A DNA stretch of 64,000 bases, taken from assembly GCA_964574935.1 (NCBI GenBank), contig CAZNOZ010000008.1, forward strand, positions 10,219-74,218. The letters run 5' to 3'. The notes under the pieces were generated by a model, which made no database searches, was not told where the DNA came from, and worked only from the letters and a program-made list of their open reading frames with translations. Shown in pieces: positions 50,133-59,430 of the stretch; within the stretch, counting starts at the first letter, position 1, and each line of letters opens with the position of its first letter. The position numbers and the translations under genes are program-made. The stretch comes from JBBECE01 sp964574935 (lineage in GTDB: Bacteria > Pseudomonadota > Alphaproteobacteria > Rhizobiales > Devosiaceae).

Positions 50133-51544
50133 GACGACTGCGGAAAGTCAAGATACTGGCGACCCTGGGCCCCGCCTCCGAGACCTTGGGGGTCATCGAA
50201 CAGCTCGCACGCGCGGGCGTGGACGTGTTCCGCATCAACATGAGCCACGCCGACCATGACGGGCTTCGCAAGGGTGTGGCGAACATCCGCGAGGTCGAAC
50301 TGAAGGTCGGCCGGCCCATCGGCGTTCTCGTCGACCTGCAGGGCCCTAAACTCAGAATTGGCTGTTTCGAGACCGGTTCGATCCAAATCGCCGCCGGTGA
50401 CCGGTTGCGCCTCGACCATTCCTCGACGCCCGGAGACAACCGCCGCGTCGAGCTTCCGCATCCCGAGATCTTCGCCGCGATCAAGGTCGGTGACAGGCTG
50501 CTGCTCGACGACGGCCGGCTGGAATTCAAATGCGTGGCCAGTTCCGGGAGCGAAATCGAATGCGAGGTGGTGATCGGCGGCGTCCTCAAGGACCGCAAGG
50601 GGATCGCCCTGCCCGACACAATGCTCGTGCTCGCCGCCATGACCGAGCGGGACCGCGCGGATCTGGAGGTTGCCCTGGAGCTCGAGGCCGACTGGATCGC
50701 GCTCAGTTTCGTGCAGCGTCCCGACGACGTCATCGAGGCCAACCAGATAATCGCCGGGCGTGCGGCGGTACTCGCGAAGATCGAGAAGCCGCAGGCGGTC
50801 GAGATGCTCGACCAGATCATGGACCATTGCGACGCGATCATGATCGCCCGCGGCGATCTCGGGGTGGAGATGCCGATCGAAGAGGTACCGGGGCTGCAAA
50901 AGCGGATGATCCGCGCCGCCCGGCGGCAGGGCAAGCCGGTCGTGGTGGCCACGCAGATGCTCGAATCGATGGTCGCCTCGCCCTCACCCACGCGCGCTGA
51001 AGTCTCCGACGTCTCGATCGCGGTCTTCGAGGGAGCCGATGCGATCATGCTTTCGGCGGAGTCCGCTTCCGGCGACTATCCGGTCGAGGCGGTCACCACC
51101 ATGAACCGGGTTGCCATCGCGGTCGAGAACGACGCGCTGTATTCCGGCATCATCCGCGCCCAGCGGACCGAACCGGAGGCGACCACCGCCGATGCCATAT
51201 CGGCCGCCACCCGGCAGGTCTCCGAGACCCTCGATCTGGCGGCGATCGTCACCTACACCTCGTCGGGCTCCACCGGCCTGCGCGCCGCGCGCGAGCGCCC
51301 CTCCAAACCCATCGTCGCGCTTTCGCCCGTCCTCGCCACCGTGCGGCGATTGTCGTTGGTCTGGGGCCTGCACTGCGTGCGCACCGACGACCCGAGCAAT
51401 CTCGAGGACATGGTGGAGCGAGCCAGCAAGATTGCTCTGAGCGAGGGTTTTGCCGAGCCCGGCGACCGTATCGCGATCACCGCCGGCGTGCCGCTGGGCA
51501 TCCCCGGCACGACCAACATGCTGCGCATCGCAACCGTGGAGTAG
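50129..51544 (+). CDS. pyk: Pyruvate kinase
   Basis: Pyruvate kinase makes ATP and pyruvate from phosphoenolpyruvate. The 471 residues include RRLRKVKILATLGPASETLG, VFRINMSHADHDG, DLQGPKLRIGCF, AVLAKIEKPQAVEMLDQIMD, MIARGDLGVEMPIEEVPGLQ and the C-terminal domain (ATRQVSETLDLAAIVTYTSS). Active-site Arg, Asn, Lys and Glu are in their places. It overlaps the DUF1036 gene by four bases and is followed by an M20 peptidase gene after 68 bases. Confidence 0.96.
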   Translation: MRRLRKVKILATLGPASETLGVIEQLARAGVDVFRINMSHADHDGLRKGVANIREVELKVGRPIGVLVDLQGPKLRIGCFETGSIQIAAGDRLRLDHSSTPGDNRRVELPHPEIFAAIKVGDRLLLDDGRLEFKCVASSGSEIECEVVIGGVLKDRKGIALPDTMLVLAAMTERDRADLEVALELEADWIALSFVQRPDDVIEANQIIAGRAAVLAKIEKPQAVEMLDQIMDHCDAIMIARGDLGVEMPIEEVPGLQKRMIRAARRQGKPVVVATQMLESMVASPSPTRAEVSDVSIAVFEGADAIMLSAESASGDYPVEAVTTMNRVAIAVENDALYSGIIRAQRTEPEATTADAISAATRQVSETLDLAAIVTYTSSGSTGLRAARERPSKPIVALSPVLATVRRLSLVWGLHCVRTDDPSNLEDMVERASKIALSEGFAEPGDRIAITAGVPLGIPGTTNMLRIATVE

Positions 51545-51612
51545 GCGCCACGCCGCGGCGGCCTGGACGGGGCAGCGGCGGGTTCGAGGTGCTGGCGGGC
51601 CCGGGAGGTTTT

Positions 51613-53007
51613 ATGATGCCCAAGGATCGGCTTGAACGGGTGCTCGACGCACTCGACCACGACCTCGAGGCCGGCCGCGAGCGGCTCTTCGAGCTGCTGC
51701 GCATCCCCTCGATCTCGACCGATCCCTCCCACGCGTCCGATTGCCGGGCCGCCGCCGATTGGCTCGCCGCGGAGCTGGCGGGCGACGGCTTTGCGGCCGA
51801 GGTTCACGAAACCTCCGGCCACCCGGGCGTCGTCGCCAGCGACCTTGCAGCCGGCGGCTTGCACGTCCTTTTCTATGGCCACTACGACGTGCAGCCGCCC
51901 GATCCCCTCGACAACTGGCGCACGCCGCCCTTCGAGCCGTCCCTGGTCACCGATCCCGCCGGCAATCGGACGATCGTCGCCAGGGGCGCCTCCGACGACA
52001 AGGGACAGTTGATGACCTTTCTCATCGCCTGCCGCGCCTGGCGCGAAGCCGGCGGCGGGCTCCCGGTGGGCGTGACGATCCTGCTCGAAGGCGAGGAGGA
52101 GACCGGCAGCCTGGGTCTGGGGTCGCTGATCGACGCCGTCGCCGACTTGCCGCGCGTCGATCTGGCGCTGGCCTGCGACACCGAGATGTGGGACCGGCAG
52201 ACCCCGGCAATCGTGGCGATGCTGCGCGGGTTGATCGCCGAGGAAATCGAGATCACGGCGGCCGCCCGGGATCTGCATTCGGGCGTCTACGGGTCAGCCG
52301 CCCGCAACCCCCTACAGGTGATCGCGGAGATCATCGCCGGCCTGCGGGCCCCGGACGGCAGCGTGACCATTGACGGGTTCTACGACGATGTTCGCGAAGT
52401 GCCCGAAGACGTCGCCGCAAGCTGGCGCGGCCTCGATTTCGACCAGGAGGCGTTCCTGGCCGAGGTCGGCCTCAAGGTGCCGGCCGGAGAGCGGGACCGC
52501 TCGGTTCTCGAGCAGACCTGGTCGCGTCCGACATGCGAGGTCAACGGCGTGTGGGGTGGCTACACCGGGGAAGGCACCAAGACCGTCATCCCCGCCACGG
52601 CGAGCGCCAAGTTCAGTTTCCGCCTGGTCGCCGACCAGCGTCCCGACAAAATTCGTGAAGCGTTTCGGTCCCACGTCCGTGCCGCCCTGCCCGCGGACTG
52701 TTCGGTGCGGTTTACCGATCAGGCCTCGGCGCTGCCGGTTGCGGTGCCGACCGACGGGGCTCACCTCAGCAAGGCCCGCCAGGCGCTGGCCGCCGAATGG
52801 GGGCGCGAAGCGCTCGTCATCGGCACCGGCGGCACGCTTCCGGCGGTCGCCGAATTCAAGCAGCGGCTGGGGCTCGACACGCTTCTTGTCGGCTTCGCGC
52901 AGCGCGACGACAACATCCATGCGCCCAACGAGAAATACGATCTGGCGAGCTTTCACCGCGGCGCCCGCTCCTGGGCACGGATTCTCGGCGCCCTCGCCGC
53001 CCAATAG
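51613..53007 (+). CDS. M20-family dipeptidase/deacylase
   Basis: The 464-residue zinc peptidase has FYGHYDVQPPDPLDNWRTPP (His and Asp ligands), ARGASDDKGQLMTFLIACRA (bridging Asp), LLEGEEETGSLGLGSLIDAV (catalytic Glu and Glu ligand), and DDNIHAPNEKY (last His). The dimerisation lid is present (RDLHSGVYG). It is closest to the long-form dipeptidases of the PepV/ArgE-type family. Start: ATG at 51613 with GGGAGG four bases upstream. Substrate not inferable. Confidence 0.9.
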   Translation: MMPKDRLERVLDALDHDLEAGRERLFELLRIPSISTDPSHASDCRAAADWLAAELAGDGFAAEVHETSGHPGVVASDLAAGGLHVLFYGHYDVQPPDPLDNWRTPPFEPSLVTDPAGNRTIVARGASDDKGQLMTFLIACRAWREAGGGLPVGVTILLEGEEETGSLGLGSLIDAVADLPRVDLALACDTEMWDRQTPAIVAMLRGLIAEEIEITAAARDLHSGVYGSAARNPLQVIAEIIAGLRAPDGSVTIDGFYDDVREVPEDVAASWRGLDFDQEAFLAEVGLKVPAGERDRSVLEQTWSRPTCEVNGVWGGYTGEGTKTVIPATASAKFSFRLVADQRPDKIREAFRSHVRAALPADCSVRFTDQASALPVAVPTDGAHLSKARQALAAEWGREALVIGTGGTLPAVAEFKQRLGLDTLLVGFAQRDDNIHAPNEKYDLASFHRGARSWARILGALAAQ

Positions 53008-53064
53008 CGCCCGCCAGCCGCAGCAACGAGCCGCCGTCGGCGTGGCGATCCGGAGTGCCGGCGC

Positions 53065-53190
53065 TCAGCCTTGGCGGGCTTTGAACCGGCGATTGACCTT
53101 GTTGATGATGTAGACGCGCCCGCGCCGGCGCACGATCTTGTTCGCGCGATGCCGCCCACGCAGGGATCTCAGCGAGTTTCTGACTTTCAT
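53065..53190 (-). CDS. rpmJ: 50S ribosomal protein L36
   Basis: A 41-residue protein: MKVRNSLRSLRGRHRANKIV, then RRRGRVYIINKVNRRFKARQ. It is the longer form of L36 (YkgO-like), without the zinc-binding Cys. The ATG at 53190 is the family start; the frame is open 22 codons upstream without homology. It lies alone between the M20 peptidase (other strand) and fadI. Confidence 0.95.
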   Translation of the reverse strand: MKVRNSLRSLRGRHRANKIVRRRGRVYIINKVNRRFKARQG

Positions 53191-53324
53191 CGCGGGTGGC
53201 TCCCTGCGGAAACGAATGGCGGCCGGCAACGCCGGCAGGGCGCTAGATAGGGGCATCAGGTCGGGCTGTCAACGCGCCGGAATCCGGCAATCCCGCCGCG
53301 CTGGCGCGGCAAGCCGGCAAGGTC

Positions 53325-54617
53325 TCAGGGCTCGGCCCGCTCCACCAGCGCCGCCACACCCATGCCGCCCGCCGTGCAGATCGAAATCAGCGCCCGTGAC
53401 CGGTTCCCGGTGGCCAGGAGCTTGGCGGTCACCGCCAGAATTCGCGCCCCGGTCGCCGCGAACGGGTGCCCGTAGGCAACCGACGACCCGACGAGATTGG
53501 TTTTTTCCGGGTCGAGCTTGCCCAGCGCTCTGGACCGACCCAGCACCCGGCGGCAGTATTTGCGGTCGGTGAAGGCCTTGAGCGTGCACAGCACCTGGGC
53601 GGCGAACGCCTCGTGGAATTCAAAAATGTCGAAGTCGGCGAACGAAAGGCCGAACCGCCGCAGCAGGTTGGAGACGGCGATGGTCGGCGCCATCAAGAGC
53701 CCGTCGCCATGCGCGAAATCGTTGGCCGCCACCGAGCCGGCAACCAAATAGCCCAGGATCGGCAGCCCCCTGGCCCTGGCCCACTCCTCGCTTGCCAGCA
53801 GCACCGAGGCGGCCCCGTCGGTCAGCGGCGTCGAATTGGCCGCCGTCAGCGTGCCCAGCCCGGACCGCCGGTCGAATGCCGGCTTGAGGCTGGCCATTTT
53901 CTTGAGATCGGCATCGAAGCGGACGTTGTTGTCGGTGACGATCCCGGCGTGCGGCACCACCAGATCGTCATGGAACCCGGCCTCGTAGGCCGCCACCGCC
54001 TTGCTGTGGGAACGGAAGGCGAATTCGTCCTGGGCCTCGCGCGAAATCTCCCACTGCCGCGCCATCAGCTCGCAATGCTCGCCCATCGACAGCCCGGTGC
54101 GCGGCTCGGTGGTGGACGGCGCCAGCGGCGCCAGCTCGCCGAAGGAAAAGCCTCGGAAAGCCCGCACGCGTTGCCCCGGCGACTTCGCCCGGTTGAGCGC
54201 CACCAGGCGACGAGCGAACTTGTCGCCGAACACGATGGGAGAATTGCTCACCGTGTCGGTGCCGCCGGCGATGCCGCACTCGATCGCCCCGGTGGCGATC
54301 TTGTCGGCGACCATCAGCGCCGCCTGCAGCGAGGTCCCGCACGCGATCTGCACCGTCGTTCCCGGTGTCGCGGGTGCCAGCCCGGCATTGAGCGCCGCCT
54401 CCCGCGCCAGGTTGAAGTCGCGCGAGTGATTGAGCACCGCCCCCGCGATCACCTCGTCGACGGCCTCGCCCGCGAGCGCGTACTTGTTGGCGAGGCCGGC
54501 GAAGGCCGCGCTGAGCATGGAGAGATTGGATTCGTTGCGGTAGCCGGTATAGGCGCGGCAGAACGGAATTCGCACGCCCCCGACGATGGCCGCTCTTCGC
54601 AATGCAACCTCGGCCAT
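53325..54617 (-). CDS. fadI: Acetyl-CoA C-acyltransferase (thiolase) FadI
   Basis: Thiolase performs the last step of fatty-acid beta-oxidation. The 430 residues have the active-site Cys in TTVQIACGTSLQAALMVA (near residue 97), EFHEAFAAQVLCTLKAF, VGSSVAYGHPFAATGARILA and the second Cys in ISICTAGGMGVAALVE. The length (430) and VRIPFCRAYTGYRNESNLSM fit FadI rather than FadA. Its ATG is three bases after the fadJ stop, so fadJ and fadI form an operon. Antisense reading frames across it are not genes. Confidence 0.95.
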   Translation of the reverse strand: MAEVALRRAAIVGGVRIPFCRAYTGYRNESNLSMLSAAFAGLANKYALAGEAVDEVIAGAVLNHSRDFNLAREAALNAGLAPATPGTTVQIACGTSLQAALMVADKIATGAIECGIAGGTDTVSNSPIVFGDKFARRLVALNRAKSPGQRVRAFRGFSFGELAPLAPSTTEPRTGLSMGEHCELMARQWEISREAQDEFAFRSHSKAVAAYEAGFHDDLVVPHAGIVTDNNVRFDADLKKMASLKPAFDRRSGLGTLTAANSTPLTDGAASVLLASEEWARARGLPILGYLVAGSVAANDFAHGDGLLMAPTIAVSNLLRRFGLSFADFDIFEFHEAFAAQVLCTLKAFTDRKYCRRVLGRSRALGKLDPEKTNLVGSSVAYGHPFAATGARILAVTAKLLATGNRSRALISICTAGGMGVAALVERAEP

Positions 54618-54620
54618 CGC

Positions 54621-56591
54621 TCACACCTCCCCATCGGCACGGGCCCTCAGCGGCCCGCCGAGGAAAGGCGCGAAGCCGGTGCCGAGAATGACCCCGATGT
54701 CGGCGAGATCGGCGCTGGCGACGATCTCCTCGTGCACACACCGCTCGCACTCCTCGACCAAAGGCAGCAACAGGTCGCGGCCGAGCGCCACCCGATCCCT
54801 GACGGGTGCCGCCGCCGGCTTGGCGGGCTTGCCGCCCTGCCACCGATAGAACCCCTCACCGGTCTTGCGGCCGAGCTTGCCCGCCTCCACCAGCGTCGCG
54901 AACCGGCTGCCCTCCTCGATCGGCATCCCCAGCTCCTCGGCCACCAGCTTGCCGACATCCAAGCCCACCACGTCCATCAGCTCGATCGGCCCCATCGGCA
55001 TGCCGAACGCCACCGCCGCCTCGTCGAGCGTCACCGGGTTGTCGCCGCGCTCGACGCGATGCACGGCGCCGAGCAGGTACGGCATCAGCACGCGGTTGAC
55101 CAAGAATCCCGGCGCGCTTTTGACCACCACGGGGCTCTTGCCGATCGCCAGCACGAACGAGCACCCCGTCGCGACGGCGGCCTTGGAGTTGGCCTCGGCC
55201 TGGATCACCTCGACCAGCGGCAGCTGCGCCACCGGATTGAAAAAATGCAGCCCGATCAGGCGCGACGGTTTGGCGAGCGCCGTCGCGATCCGCTCGAGCG
55301 GGATCGACGACGTGTTGGAGGCGAGAATCGCGTCCGGCTTGGCGCGCGGTTCGATCTGAGAGAACAGCTTCTGCTTGGTCTCGAGCCGCTCCACGATGGC
55401 CTCGATGACAACGTCGGCGCGCGCCACCCCCTTGCCCTCGACGTCCGGGCTGAGCCGCGCGATCGCCGCGTCGATCTCCTGGGCGCTCTTCAACCGTCGC
55501 CGGAACAGCTTCTCGGCCCGCACGAGGGCCGGCTGGATGCGCGCCATGTCGAGGTCCTGCACCGTCACCGCCATCCCCCTCAGCGCGCACCAGGCGGCGA
55601 TATCGCCCCCCATCACCCCGGCCCCGACGACATGCACGCGACGGAACTCGGGGCGTTTCGCGGCGCTGAGGCCCTGCGATTTCAGTGCTTCGGACAGAAA
55701 GAACACGCGCCTGAGGTTGGTGGCGGTCCGGGTCGCCATCAGCGGCGGGAATGCCAGCAGCTCGGCCTCGATGAACGCCCTGGGGCTGTCCCCATGCGCT
55801 TCGAAGAGCTCGATGAGCCTGTAGGGCGCGGGGTAGTGCCTGGGGTTGGCCTTCGGTGCGCTCTGGTTTCGCATTTGCCGCGCCGTCAGCGACCTGAGCG
55901 GCCCCATTGCCGGCAGTCGCTTGAGGAACCCGGCGGGACGGGACCGGCGCCTGCGCAGCACCGCCTTGCGCGCTTCCCATCTGAGGTTGTCGCGATGCGG
56001 CACCAGCTTGTCGACCAGTCCCGCCGCCCGCGCCGCCCGCGCCGAGAGGTTGCGCGCCGTGAGCATGATGCGCATGGCGGCGACCGGGCCCGCCTGGCGG
56101 ATCGAACGACCGGTGCCGCCGAACCCCGGAAACAGGCCCAGCCGGGTTTCGGGAAACCCGATCCGGGTGCCCGCGGCATTGACCGCCACCCGGTAGTGGC
56201 AGGCCAGCGCCAGTTCGAGACCGCCGCCCAGGCAGAAGCCGTGGAGGCCCGCGACGACGGGCGCCTTGAGCTTCTCGATGCGATCGAACAGCACATGGGC
56301 GCGCCGCAGCACCTGCGGCAGGACCGAAGGGTCGGCCATCTCGTCGAATTCCCGGATGTCGGCGCCGGCGACGAAACCGTTGTGCTTGCCCGACAGCACG
56401 ATCGCGCCGAGCACCTCCTCGGATGCGATCAGGTCTTCGAGGCGCCCCACGATGACCTCCAGCTCGTCGAACACCTCGCGGCTGAGCACGTTCACCGGCG
56501 AGCCGGCCGTGTCGATGGTCAGCCAGGCAAGGCGCTCGAAGTCGATTTCGAACCGCCAATGCTTGAGTTTCGGCATAACCGGCTGGGCCAT
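54621..56591 (-). CDS. fadJ: Bifunctional enoyl-CoA hydratase / 3-hydroxyacyl-CoA dehydrogenase FadJ
   Basis: The 656-residue protein has an N-terminal hydratase/isomerase domain (AGSPVNVLSREVFDEL; GLHGFCLGGGLELALACHYR; TRIGFPETRLGLFPGFGGTG with catalytic Glu) and a C-terminal NAD-dependent dehydrogenase (VHVVGAGVMGGDIAAWCALR near residue 325; LIGLHFFNPVAQLPLVEVIQ). It is somewhat shorter than E. coli FadJ (714), mostly at the C-terminus, where the second dehydrogenase repeat is compact. Gene between fadE and fadI on the same strand. Confidence 0.93.
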   Translation of the reverse strand: MAQPVMPKLKHWRFEIDFERLAWLTIDTAGSPVNVLSREVFDELEVIVGRLEDLIASEEVLGAIVLSGKHNGFVAGADIREFDEMADPSVLPQVLRRAHVLFDRIEKLKAPVVAGLHGFCLGGGLELALACHYRVAVNAAGTRIGFPETRLGLFPGFGGTGRSIRQAGPVAAMRIMLTARNLSARAARAAGLVDKLVPHRDNLRWEARKAVLRRRRSRPAGFLKRLPAMGPLRSLTARQMRNQSAPKANPRHYPAPYRLIELFEAHGDSPRAFIEAELLAFPPLMATRTATNLRRVFFLSEALKSQGLSAAKRPEFRRVHVVGAGVMGGDIAAWCALRGMAVTVQDLDMARIQPALVRAEKLFRRRLKSAQEIDAAIARLSPDVEGKGVARADVVIEAIVERLETKQKLFSQIEPRAKPDAILASNTSSIPLERIATALAKPSRLIGLHFFNPVAQLPLVEVIQAEANSKAAVATGCSFVLAIGKSPVVVKSAPGFLVNRVLMPYLLGAVHRVERGDNPVTLDEAAVAFGMPMGPIELMDVVGLDVGKLVAEELGMPIEEGSRFATLVEAGKLGRKTGEGFYRWQGGKPAKPAAAPVRDRVALGRDLLLPLVEECERCVHEEIVASADLADIGVILGTGFAPFLGGPLRARADGEV

Positions 56592-56624
56592 GACGACGCT
56601 AATCCCGATTTGCGCCAGAGCGGA

Positions 56625-59099
56625 TTACTCGGCGGCCTCGACCGAAGTGCGTTTCGCCCTCGGCCGTGCGGGCTGTTGACGGACCAGGTCGGCGGTCTCG
56701 AAATCGTCGACGGCAATCACCCGGTCGCTGGCCTCCTCGGCGACCCGCACCAGGGCCGCTTCGCGGTCGTTCAGGACCCCCGCCTCGAGCGCGTCGTCGA
56801 TCACGTCGCGGTCCAGCCGCCGGGTCACGACCCCCTTGCGGATCGCCTTGAGCAGCTTGGTTTCGGCCTCCGCCGCCGCTTCGACCTTCGTCAGCGCGTC
56901 CTCGAGCAGGCCGGTGGGATCGGCGGGATCGAAGCTGACATAGAGGTCGCGTGTGAGCCGGTCGCGCTGGGTGGAATGGCCGAGCACCGCCCGCGCCAGC
57001 CGGTAGTTCGCCGCATCCGAGGCCGCCTTCGCCCGCCGCCCGTAGGGAAACACCAGCACGCGCAGGGCAGCGCGAAGCCAGGGATTGGCGATGTTGGCGA
57101 AAACCGAGGCGAAATTCGCTTCGATGGCGGCGATCCGGTCCCTTGCGACGGCGGCGACGATGGGCACGTCCTCGGCAATCTGCCCGTCATCTTCCCACCG
57201 CTTGATCGTCGCCGACCAAAGATAAAGGTCGGAAAGGATATCGGCCATGCGCCCCGAAATCCCCTGATGGCGCCTGAGGTTGCCGCCCAGCACCACCGCC
57301 ACCCAGTCCGCGGTGAGGGCGAACGACTGGGTGTAGCGGTGCAGCTGCCGATACCAGCGCTGCATCTCACCGCTGTCGGGCGCCCGCGCGAACCGGCCGA
57401 GGGTGAGATTGTGCGCCAGCGTGGCGACCACGTTGCGCACCATGAAACCGGTGTGGCCCGCAAACGCCTTGTCGAATTGCCGAATGGCCTCCGCCGGATC
57501 GCGCGCCCGGGCCGCCGCGATTTCGGAGTGCAGATACGGATGCGCCCGGATCACCCCCTGCGCGAAGACGATCAGCGTGCGCGTGAGGATATTGGCGCCC
57601 TCGACGGTAATCGCGACGGGAATGCCCTGATAGGCGGCGAACAGGTAGTTCGACGGGCCGTCGCACACCCCGCGACCGCCATGCACGTCCAGCGCGTCGT
57701 TGAGGCCCTGACGCATCGCTTCGGTCGAGCGGTATTTCAGGATCGCCGAGATCACTGAGGGCTTGCCGCCTTCGTCGATCATCGCGGCGGTCATCGCGCG
57801 CGCCGCTTCGAATTGGTAGGCGGCCTTGACCAGGCGCGCGATGGGCTCGGCCACGCCTTCCATCACCCCGATGGGGATATCGAATTGCCGCCTGATCCGG
57901 GCGTAGGCCGAGGTCACCCTGAGCACGGACTTGAGGGCCGACACGCCGATGGCCGGCAGGGAGATCGCCCGGCCGGCGGACAGGCATTCCATCAGCATTC
58001 GCCAACCCTGCCCGCAATAGTCGGCGCCGCCGATGATCCAGTCCATCGGAATGAAGACGTCGCGGCCGGAATTCGGCCCGTTCATGAAGGCGCCGCGGGC
58101 CGGGAAATGGCGCCTGCCGATTTCGACACCGGGATGGTCGGTGGGGATCAGAGCCAGGGTAATGCCGACCTTCTCACCCTTGCCGAGATGATTGTCGGGG
58201 TCATACAGATTGAACGCCAGCCCCAGCAGCGTCGCGACCGGCCCCAGCGTGATATAGCGTTTCTGCCAACTCAGCTTCACGCCGAGCACCCTCTTGCCCT
58301 CGTACTCGCCCTCGCACACCACACCGACGTCACGCATGCCGGCGGCGTCGGAGCCCGCGTGCGGGCCGGTGAGCGCGAAGCACGGGATTTCCTCGCCGCG
58401 CGCCAGCGGTCCGAGATATTTTTCTTTCTGCGCCGCGGTGCCGTACTTCTCCAGAAGCTCGCCCGGCCCCAGCGAATTCGGGACCATCACCGAGATGCCG
58501 GTTGCCGACGATCGGGCCGTGATCTTGGAGATGATCATCGACTGGGCCTGGGCGGAAAAGCCCAGTCCGCCATGCTCCTTGGCGATGAGCATGCCGAGGA
58601 ATTTCTTGTCCTTGATGAACCGCCAGACTTCCTCGGGCAGGTCGATCCGGTTGTGACGGATGTCCCAGTCGTCGAGCATCGCGCACAGCTCTTCGACCGG
58701 GCCATCGAAGAACGCCTGTTCCTCGAGCGTCAGCGCCGGCTTGGCGATGGCGCGCAGTTTGGCAAAATCGGGCCGGCCCGAAAACAGCTGGCCATCCCAC
58801 CCCACCGTGCCGGCCTCCAGGGCCTCCTGCTCGGTCCGCGAGATGCGCGGCAGAAGCTGCCTGACCGCGCCGAGCACGGGAGCCGAGATCGCCTGGCGGC
58901 GGATGATCGGGATCCCCGCCAGGACCAGGATCACGCCGGGAACGAGGGCCAGCGTCCAGCCGACCGAACCCCCTCCGGTGAGCAACTGGCTGATGGCGCC
59001 GATGGCGAGCGCCACCGCGCCCCATACCAGGAGCGGCACTTCGAGGAGCGCCAGGGCAACGAATGCCGCAATCGACACGATGACCATCAGCAATGTCAT
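56625..59099 (-). CDS. fadE: Acyl-CoA dehydrogenase FadE (long form)
   Basis: The flavoenzyme catalyses the first step of fatty-acid beta-oxidation. The 824-residue length matches E. coli FadE (814), not the 380-residue soluble type. Two N-terminal membrane helices (MTLLMVIVSIAAFVALALLE; GSVGWTLALVPGVILVLAGI) precede the catalytic core (IPCFALTGPHAGSDAAGM; LDVHGGRGVCDGPSNYLFAA) and a C-terminal DUF1974 extension. Start: ATG at 59099 with AGAGGA seven bases upstream. First gene of the fadE-fadJ-fadI operon, 33 bases before fadJ. Confidence 0.94.
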   Translation of the reverse strand: MTLLMVIVSIAAFVALALLEVPLLVWGAVALAIGAISQLLTGGGSVGWTLALVPGVILVLAGIPIIRRQAISAPVLGAVRQLLPRISRTEQEALEAGTVGWDGQLFSGRPDFAKLRAIAKPALTLEEQAFFDGPVEELCAMLDDWDIRHNRIDLPEEVWRFIKDKKFLGMLIAKEHGGLGFSAQAQSMIISKITARSSATGISVMVPNSLGPGELLEKYGTAAQKEKYLGPLARGEEIPCFALTGPHAGSDAAGMRDVGVVCEGEYEGKRVLGVKLSWQKRYITLGPVATLLGLAFNLYDPDNHLGKGEKVGITLALIPTDHPGVEIGRRHFPARGAFMNGPNSGRDVFIPMDWIIGGADYCGQGWRMLMECLSAGRAISLPAIGVSALKSVLRVTSAYARIRRQFDIPIGVMEGVAEPIARLVKAAYQFEAARAMTAAMIDEGGKPSVISAILKYRSTEAMRQGLNDALDVHGGRGVCDGPSNYLFAAYQGIPVAITVEGANILTRTLIVFAQGVIRAHPYLHSEIAAARARDPAEAIRQFDKAFAGHTGFMVRNVVATLAHNLTLGRFARAPDSGEMQRWYRQLHRYTQSFALTADWVAVVLGGNLRRHQGISGRMADILSDLYLWSATIKRWEDDGQIAEDVPIVAAVARDRIAAIEANFASVFANIANPWLRAALRVLVFPYGRRAKAASDAANYRLARAVLGHSTQRDRLTRDLYVSFDPADPTGLLEDALTKVEAAAEAETKLLKAIRKGVVTRRLDRDVIDDALEAGVLNDREAALVRVAEEASDRVIAVDDFETADLVRQQPARPRAKRTSVEAAE

Positions 59100-59430
59100 C
59101 GCTTCCTCTTGGGTTTCGGAATGACGCCCGCAACCGGGACAAGCCGCAAGCGCCAGCGCGCCCCCGCGGCCGGGCCTGCAAATCAGCGCCCGGCACCGCA
59201 AGCACCTAATTCGCACACGCCAATCGGTGGGTCAATCTGGCCCGATCGCACCATGGCGATCGGTGAGCCCGCGACAGCCGGCGCGCGCGCCTCGTCCGGT
59301 CCGCCTGTCGGCCGACGCCCGCCTGGCGCCCGCCTACTCCGGACGACCGCGTTCATTGATTGACGCAAACGTCAGGCACCGACATATTGTGTCTGGCGCG
59401 GTCCTGAGGATGAGCACGGGAGCAGGAGCA
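59100..59430. other. Intergenic region between divergent fadE and fadD
   Basis: No gene. It holds the fadD promoter and inverted repeat (59360-59390) and, towards 59100-59220, the leader of fadE. Reading frames here are GC-rich and lack start context. Confidence 0.7.
59360..59390 (+). promoter_or_regulatory. Predicted fadD promoter with TGACG-CAAA-CGTCA inverted repeat
   Basis: TTGACG (59360-59365) and TATTGT (59385-59390) are 19 bases apart, longer than usual but typical of MerR-regulated promoters. TGACG-CAAA-CGTCA (59361-59374) overlaps the -35. A MerR gene lies just after fadD. The half-sites resemble LiuR-type operators (TTGACG...CGTCAA) as I recall them; this is an inference. Confidence 0.5.

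Noticed and set aside
53466..57758. A 1430-codon open frame antisense to fadI, fadJ and fadE
   Set aside because: It is an artefact of GC-rich codon usage: its product is Arg/His/Gln-rich with no domain signature, while the opposite strand encodes three clear fad genes.
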